Counted from the stretch's first letter, positions 44,959 to 54,867 are shown. The stretch: DNA of 64,000 bases from an uncultured Pseudomonadales bacterium (GCA_958296195.1 OY282455.1:3472001-3536000), one strand, 5' to 3'. The notes: generated from the letters alone by a model not told the origin. Made by a program: numbers and translations.

Positions 44959-46266
44959 ATGGCCGAAGCCGAGCAAAAAACACCCTACGAACCGGTTGTC
45001 CCGAACTCCGTTGACGACATCAACCTCTTGGACGCAGATCTGCAGAACTGCCCCTACCACGCCTACGAAACGTTGCGCAACGAGGCGCCGGTGTGGAAGG
45101 ACCCAATCACTGGTTTCTACGTGATCACCCGCTTCGAGGACCTGCGCGGCATCCTGCTGGACACCGAAGCCTACAGCAGCGGCATGCGCGGCGGCCAAGG
45201 CGGTGGACGCGGGCGCATCGATGCGGAGCGGGGCAAGCGGATGCAGAAGCTGTACGAGGACAACGGCTGGCTGCCGGCCCCTACGCTGGCCGGGCGGGAC
45301 GACCCCAACCACAAACAGATGCGGGCCATGTTCAACGAGGCTTTCCGCCCGAAGAAGATCAACGCAATGGATCCCTTCGTGGAGGCCACCGCCTACAAGC
45401 TGATCGACGCCTTCGTCGAGGACGGCCATTGCGACTGGGTGAAGCAGTTCGCCGTGCCCCTGCCGCTGATCGTCATCGGCCGGCAAGTGGGGGTGCCGGA
45501 GGAGGACATCTGGCAAATCAAGGCCTGGACCGACGCCTGGGTGCAGCGCCTCGGCATGATGCAGACCGAGGCGGAGGAAAAGTGGTCCGTGGAGATGGAG
45601 ATCGAAGCCCAGCACTATTTCCAGCCCATCTTCGAGCGGCTGCGCCAGGAGCCGGACGACACCCTGCTCTCCGAACTGGTCAATCGGGTGATTCCCGAAT
45701 GGGGCCGGCCGCTGAACGACAACGAGCTGCACGCCGAGATGATGGCGGACACCTTCGTCGGCGGCTCCGAGACCACCACCAACGCCATCGCCTTCGGCGT
45801 CAAGCTGCTGATCGAGAACCCGCAAGTCTGGCGTACGCTGCAGGCGGATCCGGACAAGCACCTGCGCACCTTCATCGAGGAGGTGCTGCGCTTGGAGGGG
45901 CCGGTGCAGGGCCTGTTCCGCACCACCGCCAAGGACATTGAGCTGCACGGCGTCACCATCCCCGCCGGATCCATGCTGAACATCCGCTACGCCGCCGGCA
46001 ACCGGGACGAGCGGGAGTTCGAGTGCCCTGAGCAAATCGATCTGGAGCGCAGCAAGCCGGGCCGCCACATCGCCTTCGGCTCCGGCATCCACCACTGCCT
46101 AGGCGCTCCCCTAGCCCGGCGCGAGCTTTATTGGTCCTTCAAGGCCTTGGTGGACCGGGTTGACGAGATGTGGTTCGCGCCCGGCAAAAACGACTTCACC
46201 ATCGCCCCCAACTTCGCCCTGCGGGCGCTGAAGGAGCTGCACCTGGAGTTCAACGCCAAAACTTGA
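44959..46266 (+). CDS. Cytochrome P450 (canonical)
   Basis: 435 residues. The heme loop FGSGIHHCLG (cysteine near residue 380), I-helix GGSETTTNA near 268 and K-helix EVLRLEGP are intact. The N-terminus (LLDADLQNCPYHAYETLRNEAPVWKDPITGFYVITRFEDLR) is normal for a soluble bacterial P450. The ATG follows AAGGAGCGG. It is the third functional-looking P450 in the window and sits between a VOC protein and an amidohydrolase on the same strand, upstream of a BVMO and esterase, suggesting one oxidative catabolic pathway. The substrate is unknown. Confidence 0.95.
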   Translation: MAEAEQKTPYEPVVPNSVDDINLLDADLQNCPYHAYETLRNEAPVWKDPITGFYVITRFEDLRGILLDTEAYSSGMRGGQGGGRGRIDAERGKRMQKLYEDNGWLPAPTLAGRDDPNHKQMRAMFNEAFRPKKINAMDPFVEATAYKLIDAFVEDGHCDWVKQFAVPLPLIVIGRQVGVPEEDIWQIKAWTDAWVQRLGMMQTEAEEKWSVEMEIEAQHYFQPIFERLRQEPDDTLLSELVNRVIPEWGRPLNDNELHAEMMADTFVGGSETTTNAIAFGVKLLIENPQVWRTLQADPDKHLRTFIEEVLRLEGPVQGLFRTTAKDIELHGVTIPAGSMLNIRYAAGNRDEREFECPEQIDLERSKPGRHIAFGSGIHHCLGAPLARRELYWSFKALVDRVDEMWFAPGKNDFTIAPNFALRALKELHLEFNAKT

Positions 46267-46592
46267 ACTGCCTGTCCTATGCGCCGCCTTTGGAGACCGC
46301 GGCCAAGCAGGACCTATGCAGCGCATGGAAAAACCTGTGCCGACGTTCGGCCAAGTTGGGATGCTGCCAGGGATAGGGCGGCGCCACGCCGAACAGGCCG
46401 TGCAACACCTCGAAGACCTTGGCGCCCTGCGGCGTCGCCACCGGAAATTCCGCAAGGGCCTTCATGGGGCGCTGCGGCAACGGCTTGACCGGTCCGGCCC
46501 GATGCACGGCGGCGGTGGGAAACGACTGCTGGGCGTCCATGACCAAGCAAGACGCCTTTCTCGTTAGCGACCATGCTGCTAAGGTGGCCGCC
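46267..46592. other. Intergenic region between P450 and amidohydrolase genes
   Basis: About 326 bp with no convincing gene. A minus-strand frame ending at 46277 encodes up to about 87 residues from 46540, with a mildly protein-like stretch (VFEVLHGLFGVAPPYPWQHPN), but it has no ribosome site and no recognised family. No hairpin terminator or promoter stands out. Confidence 0.4.
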
Positions 46593-47753
46593 ATGACCTA
46601 CGCCGGCACCCGATTCATTCAGGACGCGGACAGCCACTTGATGGAGCTGCCGGATTTTCTGGCCGCCCATGCGGACCCCGGTGACCGGGAGGAGCTGTCC
46701 GGCCTGCTGAAGTCCATCGGCGGCATCTTTGACTTGGCCGCCTATGCCGGGCAGCGCGGCCATGCGCCGCAACGCCGGGCCGAGCTTGTGGCTCTCGGCG
46801 ACAGCCTCACCCGCGGCCCCAAATGGCACGATGCACTGGGGGCCTTCAGCGGCGAGGAGCGGCGGCAGGTCTTGGACCTGCTCGGCTTCAAGCGGCAGGT
46901 GATCTTCTCATCCTTCAGCGCCCGCCCCATCTTCGGCGCGGCTAGCGTCGATTTGCGCTACGCCGCCGCCCGCGCCCACAACCGGGCGATGGCGGAGTTT
47001 TGCAGTGCGGACTCGCGCCTCATCGGCGTCGCCATGACCGTCTTGGACGACCCGGAAAGGACCTTGGCGGAGATTCATCACGCCTTTGCGTTGGGCCTCG
47101 GCGCCCTGTGGATACCGGCGGAGGCGCCGGGTGGTCGCTCCCCTGGGCATCCCTTGCACGAACCCATCTGGGCCGCCTTGGCGGAGCGGCGCCTGCCGTT
47201 CATCCTGCATGTGGGCAGCACCGAACTCAGCATTCCCGACCCCTGGATGAACGATGGCCGTCCAGACCGCCGCAGCGCCCGCGGCGGGGCCGAGGTGATC
47301 GGCTCCAAGGACCTGACCGTGATTCACCACGCCGCGCATCGCTTCATCTCCGTGTTGGTGTTGGACGGGGTGCTGGAGCGCCACCCGGAGCTGCGCGGCG
47401 GCGTCATCGAACTGGGCGCCGGCTGGGTGCCGGACATGATCCGGCGGCTGGATCATGCGGCGGCCATCTGGGCCCGCTCTGAACCCCACTTGGCGGAGCT
47501 GACCCGCACCCCCGGCGAGCAAATCCGCGCCCAATTGAAGTTCACCCCCTACCCCTTTGAGGACGTGGCGCAAATGGTCAGCGAGTCCTACCCGGAACTC
47601 TACATGTTCTCCTCCGACTATCCCCACGCCGAGGGCGGGCGCGACCCCATCGGCCGCTTCGAGCGCTCCACCAAGTCTCTAACCGAGCAGGAGCGGCGGC
47701 TGTTCTTTTCGGGTAACTTTGATCAGCTGCACGGCAACGGCGCGGCGGCCTAG
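46593..47753 (+). CDS. Amidohydrolase-2 family metal hydrolase/decarboxylase
   Basis: 386 residues. The N-terminus FIQDADSHLMELPDF, the middle FILHVGSTEL and VIHHAAHRF, and the C-terminal FSSDYPHAEGG follow the amidohydrolase-2 TIM barrel; histidines H in DSHL, HVGS, HHAAH and the aspartate in SSDYPH are probable metal-site residues. Relatives are decarboxylases (ACMSD type) and hydrolases of ring-derived acids. The ATG at 46593 follows AAGGTGG; in-frame starts upstream lack family sequence. It lies between a P450 and a BVMO on the same strand, in line with a degradative pathway. Confidence 0.88.
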   Translation: MTYAGTRFIQDADSHLMELPDFLAAHADPGDREELSGLLKSIGGIFDLAAYAGQRGHAPQRRAELVALGDSLTRGPKWHDALGAFSGEERRQVLDLLGFKRQVIFSSFSARPIFGAASVDLRYAAARAHNRAMAEFCSADSRLIGVAMTVLDDPERTLAEIHHAFALGLGALWIPAEAPGGRSPGHPLHEPIWAALAERRLPFILHVGSTELSIPDPWMNDGRPDRRSARGGAEVIGSKDLTVIHHAAHRFISVLVLDGVLERHPELRGGVIELGAGWVPDMIRRLDHAAAIWARSEPHLAELTRTPGEQIRAQLKFTPYPFEDVAQMVSESYPELYMFSSDYPHAEGGRDPIGRFERSTKSLTEQERRLFFSGNFDQLHGNGAAA

Positions 47754-47922
47754 CCCGCATGTTGCACTTGCTGGCCGGTCTTGCCCGCCCATGTGCAATG
47801 GGGGACTCTGGGCTTGACCCCCTTGCCCACGCATGATGCGCTAACATGCCCGCAACAAGCTCTCTCACACGCGCCGCGGCATTTGCTGACAGGCGCGGCG
47901 AATCCCCAACTTGGAAGGCAAG

Positions 47923-49743
47923 ATGACGGTCTCCGAGCCCAGACAAGAAGAAGCCAGGCCAGGCTTTGACGCAGACGCCCTGCGCGCCCGCTACCGCCGG
48001 GAGCGGGACAAGCGGCTGCGGGCGGACGGCAACGAGCAGTACGTCGAAGTCACCGGCAAGTTCGCCCAGTTCCTGGACGATCCCTACGTCGAGCCAAACT
48101 TCAACCGGGTGCCCCTGCGTGACTCCGTGGAGGTGCTCATCATCGGCGGCGGCTTCGGCGGCCTGTTGGCCGGGGCGCGGCTGCGGGAGGCCGGCGTCGC
48201 GGACTTGCGCATCATCGAGAAGGGCGGGGACTTCGGCGGCACCTGGTACTGGAACCGCTACCCAGGCGCCCAATGCGACATCGAGTCCTACATCTACCTA
48301 CCCCTGCTGGAGGAAGTGGGCTACATGCCCAAGGAGAAGTACAGCTTCGCCCCGGAGATCCTCGCCCACAGCCGCGCCATCGGCCGCCATTACGATCTTT
48401 ACCGCAACGCCTGCTTCCAAACCGAGGTCACCGAAATGCGCTGGGACGACCAAGCCCTGCACTGGCAGGTGGCCACCAACCGCGGGGACCTGATGCAGGC
48501 CCGCTTCGTGGTGATGTCCAACGGCCCCCTGAACCGTCCCAAACTGCCGGGCATACCCGGGCTTGAGTCCTTCGCCGGACACAGCTTCCATACCAGCCGC
48601 TGGGATTACGGCTACACTGGCGGGGACGCCAACGGCGGCCTGCACCGCCTGCACGACAAGCGGGTGGGCATCATCGGCACCGGCGCCACCGCCGTGCAGT
48701 GCGTGCCCCACTTGGCGGAGGCAGCCGAGCATTTGTACGTCTTCCAGCGCACCCCCTCCTCCATTGACGTGCGCGGCAACAAGACCACCGACCAAGGCTG
48801 GGCCAAGTCCTTGGAGCCCGGCTGGCAGCAGAGGCGCATGCGGAACTTCAACGTCTTGGTCACCGGCGGCTTTCAGGACGAGGATCTGGTCAACGACGGC
48901 TGGACGGACATCATCCGCAACCTAGGCATCGCCGTCGCCAACCGGGCTAAGGCGGGGGAGTTGACGGTGCTGGAGATGGGCGCAAGGGTGGAGTTGGCGG
49001 ACTTCAGGAAGATGGAGCAGATCCGCGCCCGGGTGGACGAACTGGTGGAGAATCCAAACGCCGCCGCAGCGCTGAAGCCCTGGTACCGCCAATTCTGCAA
49101 ACGGCCCTGCTTCCATGACGACTACCTGCCGGCCTTCAACCGCGCCAACGTCACCTTGGTCGATACCAACGGCCAAGGAGTGGAGCGCGTCACCCCCAAG
49201 GGGGTGGTGGCGGCCGGGGCCGAGTACGCAATCGATTGCCTCATCTTCGCCACCGGCTTTGAGGTGGGCACCGCCTACACGCGCCGGGCCGGTTACGAAA
49301 TTGTCGGGCGCGGCGGCCACACCCTCACCGAGAAGTGGGCTAAGGGCCTGCGCACCCTGCACGGCTTCCAGACCCACGGCTTCCCCAACTGCTTGTTCAT
49401 GGGCGTCACCCAAGGCGGCTTCACGGCCAACTTTCCGCACATGCTGAACGAACAGAGCGTCCACATCGCCTACATGATCGACCACGCCCGCCGCGGCAAC
49501 CACCACTGCCTGGAGGCCACCCTGGAGGCCGAGAACGCCTGGGTCGAAACCATCAAGGCCATGTCCGTGTTCAGCGCCAAGTTTTTGATGGAATGCACCC
49601 CTGGCTACTACAACAACGAGGGCCAGGTCGACGCCGGAAATTCACTGCTGGGCAGCCAATACGGCGGCGGCCCAGAGGCCTTTTTTCAAATACTGGAGGA
49701 GTGGCGGGAGGAAGGAAGCCTTGCCGGGCTGAACTTCACCTGA
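47923..49743 (+). CDS. Baeyer-Villiger monooxygenase, cyclohexanone/cyclopentadecanone type
   Basis: 606 residues, with an N-terminal extension of about 65 residues before the first Rossmann motif [15 protein letters not shown] (near 73). [15 protein letters not shown] follows, then the fingerprint [12 protein letters not shown] near residue 216 (FxGxxxHxxxWD form), and the NADPH Rossmann motif [12 protein letters not shown] near 248. The longer form with an N-terminal extension is known from large-ring ketone BVMOs. The ATG at 47923 has GGAAGG upstream. An esterase gene follows 8 bp later, so ketone to ester or lactone and then hydrolysis is a well-founded inference. Confidence 0.93.
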   Translation: MTVSEPRQEEARPGFDADALRARYRRERDKRLRADGNEQYVEVTGKFAQFLDDPYVEPNFNRVPLRDSVEVLIIGGGFGGLLAGARLREAGVADLRIIEKGGDFGGTWYWNRYPGAQCDIESYIYLPLLEEVGYMPKEKYSFAPEILAHSRAIGRHYDLYRNACFQTEVTEMRWDDQALHWQVATNRGDLMQARFVVMSNGPLNRPKLPGIPGLESFAGHSFHTSRWDYGYTGGDANGGLHRLHDKRVGIIGTGATAVQCVPHLAEAAEHLYVFQRTPSSIDVRGNKTTDQGWAKSLEPGWQQRRMRNFNVLVTGGFQDEDLVNDGWTDIIRNLGIAVANRAKAGELTVLEMGARVELADFRKMEQIRARVDELVENPNAAAALKPWYRQFCKRPCFHDDYLPAFNRANVTLVDTNGQGVERVTPKGVVAAGAEYAIDCLIFATGFEVGTAYTRRAGYEIVGRGGHTLTEKWAKGLRTLHGFQTHGFPNCLFMGVTQGGFTANFPHMLNEQSVHIAYMIDHARRGNHHCLEATLEAENAWVETIKAMSVFSAKFLMECTPGYYNNEGQVDAGNSLLGSQYGGGPEAFFQILEEWREEGSLAGLNFT

Positions 49744-49751
49744 GTTGACCC

Positions 49752-50786
49752 ATGACCAACAAGATCGCTGAAGACCCGAGGATCGACCCGCGCATCAAGG
49801 CGCTGTTCAGTGCGCTGAGCCTGCCGAGCGGCGGCGACGCGGCCAGCCGCGAGGAAATGCTTGCGCAAGCCGCCGGGGAGGAGGCCAAGGCCGCCGACGC
49901 CGTCCTCCAGCAGTTCCTGGAGATGTGCGACAACGAACAGATCGCCCCGGCCAAGGGCCTGGAGATGAGGCGCCTAAGCTTCACCTCCGAGCCGGACGGC
50001 AACCAAGCCAACCTCCACTTCATCCGGCCCGAAGGCGGCGACGCCCTGCCCTGCGTCTATTACATCCACGGCGGCGGCATGATGAGCCTGTCCTGCTACT
50101 ACGGCAACTACCGCGCCTGGGGCAAGATCATCGCCGCCTGCGGGGTGGCCGTGGCGATGGTGGATTTCCGCAACTGCCTAAGCCCCTCATCGGTGCCGGA
50201 GGTGGCCCCCTTCCCCGCCGGGCTGAACGACTGCGTCTCCGGCCTGAAATGGGTGCTGGCCAACGCCGGGGAACTCGGCGTTGATACCAACCATGTGATC
50301 GTCGCGGGGGAAAGCGGCGGCGGCAACCTGACCTTGGCCACGGGCCTGAAGCTGCTGCGCGACGGGGACATCGGCCTCATCCGCGGCCTCTACGCCCTGT
50401 GCCCCTACATCGCCGGCCGCTGGCCGCACCCGGACTGTCCTTCGTCCGTCTCCAACAACGGCATCCTGCTGGACTTGCACAACAACCGAGGCGCCATGGC
50501 CTACGGCATTGAGGAGCTCGACAAGCGCAACCCCTTGGCTTGGCCGGGCTTCGCCACGGAGGAGGACCTGCGCGGTTTCCCGCCAACGGTCATCAGCGTC
50601 AACGAATGCGACCCGCTGCGGGACGAAGGCGTCAACTTCTACCGCACCCTGCTGCGGGCCGGGGCGCCGGCGCGTTGCCGGGAAGTGATCGGCACCATTC
50701 ACGGCACGGAGATCTTTCCCTTGGCGGCGCCGGACATCAGCCGCGACACGGCGGTCAGCATCGCCCATTTCTGCCGGACAGCCTAG
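49752..50786 (+). CDS. HSL-family alpha/beta hydrolase (esterase/lipase)
   Basis: 344 residues. The oxyanion motif HGGG is near residue 106, the nucleophile elbow GESGGGN near 188, the acid in NECDPL near 286 and the histidine in IHGTE near 317, all in order for a hormone-sensitive-lipase-type esterase. It begins 8 bp after the BVMO stop, so the two are one operon. The likely job is to open the ester or lactone made by the BVMO; broader esterase activity is possible. The protein is cytoplasmic (no signal peptide). Confidence 0.92.
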   Translation: MTNKIAEDPRIDPRIKALFSALSLPSGGDAASREEMLAQAAGEEAKAADAVLQQFLEMCDNEQIAPAKGLEMRRLSFTSEPDGNQANLHFIRPEGGDALPCVYYIHGGGMMSLSCYYGNYRAWGKIIAACGVAVAMVDFRNCLSPSSVPEVAPFPAGLNDCVSGLKWVLANAGELGVDTNHVIVAGESGGGNLTLATGLKLLRDGDIGLIRGLYALCPYIAGRWPHPDCPSSVSNNGILLDLHNNRGAMAYGIEELDKRNPLAWPGFATEEDLRGFPPTVISVNECDPLRDEGVNFYRTLLRAGAPARCREVIGTIHGTEIFPLAAPDISRDTAVSIAHFCRTA

Positions 50787-51070
50787 CCCGGACATCGCAC
50801 GAAGCCGCCTGTCCCCTGGAGAAACGCCTTTCGACTGCAATCAGTTGCCGGCCTTTTTCCGTTAACCCTCCGGGCGCAAAACGCGGCAAGTTACGTTGGC
50901 TTGACTATAGCGCGGGCGATTATTGCCCACGCCGTGGGCGATTTTCAAAACTAGTCGCTACTGCCGTTCATCCAGCCTCAATTCGTCCAACGCGAATCCA
51001 AATAGGCGGGCACACAGCAATGCCACCCAACTCCACCCATCGGCATTAGAACGCGGTAATGCCGCAACCT

Positions 51071-51886
51071 TCACCCAGTCACTGTCCGGTGGGCTGGCTT
51101 GCGGGGGCCTAGCTGCACCGGTTCACCCACCCAAGCACCGATGTTTTCGCCGCTGCGGCCATCGGCTAGGAGGTCCAGCAGCAGGGTGGCGATTTGCTCC
51201 GGCTGCATCCAAGTGGCGGCGAGGTCTTGCGGTGGGTCGCCATCCCACAGGCCGCGCAGCATAGCGGTGTCCACTGCGCCCATGCACAGGGCGTTGACGC
51301 GGATGCTGTGGTCCGCCAAGGAGCGGGACCAGGCTTGGGTGAAGCCGTTCAGCGCCCATTTGGAGGCGTTGTAGAGGTCCGTGTCCGGGCTGTTGGTGCC
51401 GGGGCTTTTGGCCGGCAGGACGTAGTAGGTGCTGATGTTGACGATGTCGCCACCGCCTCGTTCGATCAGCAGGGGGACGCACAGGCGGGAGAGCAGCAGG
51501 ACGCCCATCAGGTTGGTGTCCATGATGTAGTCCCAGTCCGCCACCGCCTTGTCGTAGGCATCCGTCACCGGGGTTTGCCGCCATCGGCCGGCGTTGTTGA
51601 CCAACAGATCCACGCCGCTGAAGGCGCTGGTGGCGGCGTCGGTGAGGCGCTTAAGGTCGTCCAGCTTGGACACGTCCGCAACGATGCCCTGCACTTTCCC
51701 GGCGCGGCCCTCGCCTGCCTGCGCCTGGGCTGCCGAGGCAATTTCCGCGGCGATGTCCTGGGTTTCCGCCACTAGGTCGCAAAAGGTTACATCGGCGCCC
51801 TGTCCCGCCAAGGCCTGCACAAAGGCGCGGCCCAAACCGGTTGCGCCGCCGGTGACGATGGCGGAACGTCCTTCGAGTGTACCCAT
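51071..51886 (-). CDS. Short-chain dehydrogenase/reductase
   Basis: 271 residues. Cofactor motif TGGATGLG near residue 13, NNAG (LLVNNAG), and catalytic YNASK are in the expected places of a classical NAD(P) SDR. Between NNAG and YxxxK the loop STYYVLPAKSPGTNSPDTDL is longer than usual and aligns with a similar long loop in the next SDR. The start ATG overlaps the stop of the upstream SDR gene (TGATG), so translation is coupled. It probably oxidises or reduces a cyclic alcohol or ketone in the same pathway as the BVMO; the direction is unknown. Confidence 0.92.
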   Translation of the reverse strand: MGTLEGRSAIVTGGATGLGRAFVQALAGQGADVTFCDLVAETQDIAAEIASAAQAQAGEGRAGKVQGIVADVSKLDDLKRLTDAATSAFSGVDLLVNNAGRWRQTPVTDAYDKAVADWDYIMDTNLMGVLLLSRLCVPLLIERGGGDIVNISTYYVLPAKSPGTNSPDTDLYNASKWALNGFTQAWSRSLADHSIRVNALCMGAVDTAMLRGLWDGDPPQDLAATWMQPEQIATLLLDLLADGRSGENIGAWVGEPVQLGPRKPAHRTVTG

Positions 51887-52740
51887 CAGCCTTCCTCCTC
51901 CACGATGAAGTAGGGGTTTCGGCGCGGCGGTGGCAGCACCACCGGATGGCCCATGGCGAAGCCGATGTTTTCGCCGGTGCGTCCGGTCGGGCCTTCGGCG
52001 ATCAGCTCGATCATCACTTGGGCGATGTCCTCCGCCTTCATCCACTGCGCCTCCTCTTCCGGCGGCGGGTCGAAGTTGTGGAAGCCGCGCAGCATGTGCG
52101 AGTCCGTGGCGCCCATGCAGAAGGCGTTGACGCGGATGTTGTGGGCTTTGAGGGCTTGGCACCAAGCGAAGGTTAGGCCGTTGATGCCCCACTTGGCGGC
52201 GTCGTAGAGGTCCATGGCCGGTCCGCCGCCAGTGGGCCGGGGGGCGATGTCCAGGAAGGGGCAGTTGGGGGCGTTGTCGTGGGATTCCTCGAAGGGCGAG
52301 CCGCAGGTATGCAAATGGTCGGTGTTGATGTTGATGATGTGGCCGCCGCCTTGCCGCATCATGATGGGCATCACCGCCCGCCCGCAGAGAAACACGCCCT
52401 TGAGGTTGGTGCCAACCTGGCTGGCGGCGTCCGCCAAGGTCTTGTCGATGCTGTCCGTGGCCTCGGAGGCCGTCCAAACCCCGGCGTTGCTGACCAGCAC
52501 GTCGATGCGCACGTACCGTTGCCCCGCGGCGTCGATGAAGCGCCGCACCGCCTCAGCGTCGGCAACGTCGGCCTGCATCGCCAGCACCGGCGCATCGCCG
52601 GCCTTGAAGTCCGCAATTTCCGGGCGGACGTCGCAAACCGCCAAGGCCGCGCCTTCGGCGGCCAAGGCCTTGGCGAAGGCGTTGCCTAAACCCACCGCGG
52701 CGCCGGTGACCACCGCCGCCTTGCCGTCAAGAATGCCCAT
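51886..52740 (-). CDS. Short-chain dehydrogenase/reductase, paralogue of the following gene
   Basis: 284 residues. TGAAVGLG near residue 13, VLVSNAG, and YDAAK give a classical SDR. It shares with the downstream SDR the unusual long loop before the catalytic tyrosine (here STDHLHTCGSP-like then PRPTGGGPAMDL) and the C-terminal GENIGF...GHPV pattern, so the pair arose by tandem duplication. The ATG at 52740 has a GGGAGGG ribosome site; an upstream in-frame start at 52782 does not. The substrate is unknown. Confidence 0.92.
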   Translation of the reverse strand: MGILDGKAAVVTGAAVGLGNAFAKALAAEGAALAVCDVRPEIADFKAGDAPVLAMQADVADAEAVRRFIDAAGQRYVRIDVLVSNAGVWTASEATDSIDKTLADAASQVGTNLKGVFLCGRAVMPIMMRQGGGHIININTDHLHTCGSPFEESHDNAPNCPFLDIAPRPTGGGPAMDLYDAAKWGINGLTFAWCQALKAHNIRVNAFCMGATDSHMLRGFHNFDPPPEEEAQWMKAEDIAQVMIELIAEGPTGRTGENIGFAMGHPVVLPPPRRNPYFIVEEEG

Positions 52741-52935
52741 GCAATTCCCTCCCAGCCCAGTTGCAAGCACCCGTCGCGGCAACCATGCTCCAGTTTAGGG
52801 GCCTTTGCCCAAGTCAACTATGCAACAGCGGCGACCAAGGCGCCGGCCACCCTGTCCAGCACCGTCAAAGGAGCGAGAGGCCAAGCCGCGCCCCCTCCCC
52901 TTTGCCAGACGAAGAAGCTCCTAGGCCCTACCCCA

Positions 52936-53622
52936 CTACCACGGATGAATTTCGCCGTTCCATTTGTAGAACTTGCCGGAGTCCGTCTTGGTCAGCCCAG
53001 CAACCAGGGCGCGGATGCCGGAGGCGCTTTCCTCCGCGCTGATGTCCGCGTTGGGGCCACCCATGTCCGTGCGCACCCAACCCGGATGCACCAAGGCCAC
53101 GGTGATGGGCTCCTCCTTCCAATCCAAGGCCAAGATTTGCGACGCCTTGCTAAGCGCCGCCTTGGTGGTGGAGTAGATGTACATGCCGCCGAAGGGCCAA
53201 GTGGAGGCGGCCAGCTGGCTGGTGACGTTCAGCAGCTTGCCGCCCCCGGAGGCCGCTAGGTTGGCCTTGAACTCCTTGGCGATGTACACCGGGCCGATGG
53301 TGTTGACGTTGAGGGTCCTGTGCCATTCCACAAGGTCCAAGTCGTCAAGGACCTGCTTGGCCGGATCCCCGCCGACGGCACCAGCGTTGTTGATGAGCAC
53401 GTCTATCGGCTGCGCCCCCACCGCCTTGGCGGCGGCCATGATGGAGACCGGCTCGCCCGTGTCCATCTGCAGGATGCGGACATTGCCGCTCACCCCCTCC
53501 AAGCCCGGCGCGGCGGCGGTGTCCCGCACGCAGGCGATCACCTCGGCACCCTCCGCCGCGTATTGCTTGACCAGTTCCGCGCCCACCCCGCGGCTGGCGC
53601 CGGTGACCAAAACAGTTGCCAT
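52936..53622 (-). CDS. Short-chain dehydrogenase/reductase (C-factor-like, carbonyl reductase type)
   Basis: 228 residues. The motifs are TGASRGVG at the N-terminus, VLINNAGAVGG, and YSTTKAAL, with the C-terminal LVHPGWVRTDMGG typical of the C-factor/sniffer-like SDR branch. This differs from the other SDRs in the cluster. The ATG at 53622 has a GGGAGGA ribosome site; the start at 53655 has none. It lies 195 bp upstream of the SDR pair on the same strand. Confidence 0.9.
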   Translation of the reverse strand: MATVLVTGASRGVGAELVKQYAAEGAEVIACVRDTAAAPGLEGVSGNVRILQMDTGEPVSIMAAAKAVGAQPIDVLINNAGAVGGDPAKQVLDDLDLVEWHRTLNVNTIGPVYIAKEFKANLAASGGGKLLNVTSQLAASTWPFGGMYIYSTTKAALSKASQILALDWKEEPITVALVHPGWVRTDMGGPNADISAEESASGIRALVAGLTKTDSGKFYKWNGEIHPW

Positions 53623-53787
53623 AGTTGCGTCCTCCCTGAATTTGCGTGTTGTCAAATCCGAATTCTATGCCACAAAGCCCGCCTTTGATAAACGAAGCCG
53701 TGCAATGTGGCGGCCGGTAGGGAGGCCCGGCAATCAGCCGCCTCCAAAAAAAGCAGAGCATAGCGCTAACAAACGTTTACCCGACCA

Positions 53788-54086
53788 TCACCGAACAACG
53801 CCCACGCTGTAGGAGAACTCCATGCCCCAAAAGCGGGGATGGAGGGCGATGACGCGCTGCGGCCAGTTGGCGCCGTAGCCGGTGCGGCGGTCGCTCATGT
53901 CGGAGTGGCGGATGTAGGTAATGTTTGGAAGGCGCCCAAATACTTGACCGAAAGGGATTCGCCGAGGTTCCAATCCAAGGTCAGAGCAGCTTGCCGATGG
54001 TCGAACGCTTCCCGATTGTCCCCGGTGGTCAGGCCGACGATGTGCGGTTCACGGACAAGGCTTGGCGTCGATCGGCTGCGGGCCGC
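53788..54086 (-). pseudogene. TonB-dependent receptor relic (internal deletion/frameshift)
   Basis: Two receptor-like pieces lie in different minus-strand frames. The upstream piece reads VREPHIVGLTTGDNREAF then DHRQAALTLDWNLGESLSV and KYLGAF, a beta-barrel segment. The downstream piece, in the +1 frame from about 53930, reads RRTGYGANWPQRVIAL then HPRFWGMEFSYSVG, which is the usual C-terminal end of such barrels. The intervening barrel is missing and no N-terminal plug is present, so only scraps of one receptor remain. The remainder of the 53623-54326 gap shows no clear gene. Confidence 0.65.
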
Positions 54087-54326
54087 TCATAACACTAGAC
54101 GATGTGGCTATGGTGCTCAGCATCCGCGACGCCGCGGCCAACCCTAGCGGCGGCGACACGGCCATCTTCCTGATCATCCTGCCGGATGAAGAGGTCGCTT
54201 TCGGCACGGTTCTGTCGCGCACATTCCCAACGCCTTGACCGATGGGCAGCCGCAGGAGCAATCCAGCCAAGTTCCGCCCCAGGGCGCCCGCCAAGCAGCA
54301 TCGGCGCGGCGCAGCAAGGCTTCCCC

Positions 54327-54806
54327 TCATGCGTCCAGGTGGCGGCTGAGGTCGCCGGGGCTATCGATCAGGATTTGCCGCTCGGCGAGATGCCAGCCGG
54401 CGATGGTGCGCTGGAATTGATCGACGTAGCGCCCGCCGGCGATGATCTCGTTGCGCCCACCTAGATTTTGGTAAACGGTGAAGGTGCTCCGCACCCCCGC
54501 TTGGGCGACGGCGTTGTCGAACTCGAAGATCAGGTTGGTGGTGACGTGGCGGGTGCGCGGTGTGCATTGGCGACGCTGGTAGGGGACGGGGTTTTCGTCC
54601 GCGTCATAGAACTTGACGATCCTGGCGTACAGGTCCAACACCGCTTGGGCGCCCTGCACCGGCTCGCCCACGGCTGGCTTGATGGCGCCGGCGGCGAACA
54701 GTTCAGCCAGCGTCTCAAGGTCGCCGCCGTCCAACGCCTCCGCATAGCGGAAGATGATGCCTTCAATGGCGAAGCGGGCTTGGGCGATGTTCTGGGAGCG
54801 GTCCAT
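54327..54806 (-). CDS. SnoaL-like / NTF2-fold protein
   Basis: 159 residues. ARFAIEGIIFRYAEALDGGDLETLAELFAAGAIKP and the late TIAGWHLAERQILID segment mark the SnoaL-like NTF2 superfamily. The tyrosine and aspartate in the first helix (FRYAEALDGGD) correspond to the usual catalytic-site region. It lies near SDR and DUF35 genes on the same strand and may isomerise or dehydrate a ring intermediate, but the reaction cannot be named. Confidence 0.85.
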   Translation of the reverse strand: MDRSQNIAQARFAIEGIIFRYAEALDGGDLETLAELFAAGAIKPAVGEPVQGAQAVLDLYARIVKFYDADENPVPYQRRQCTPRTRHVTTNLIFEFDNAVAQAGVRSTFTVYQNLGGRNEIIAGGRYVDQFQRTIAGWHLAERQILIDSPGDLSRHLDA

Positions 54807-54867
54807 GCTCTAGGATTCCCCTTGTTTCTGCTTGTGGGTGGCTGCTGCGGGGCAAGGCTTGGAAGAC

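Noticed and set aside
46277-46540. Minus-strand frame of about 87 residues between the P450 and amidohydrolase genes
   Set aside because: No ribosome site and no recognised domain; it may be an old gene fragment.
51887-52477. Upstream extension of the first SDR frame
   Set aside because: It overlaps the second SDR gene in another frame; SDR sequence starts only at the ATG at 51886.
54069-54237. Plus-strand frame containing a TAIFLIILPDEEVAFG-like stretch
   Set aside because: It looks mildly protein-like but has no proper start, overlaps the edge of the receptor relic on the other strand and matches no family I know.
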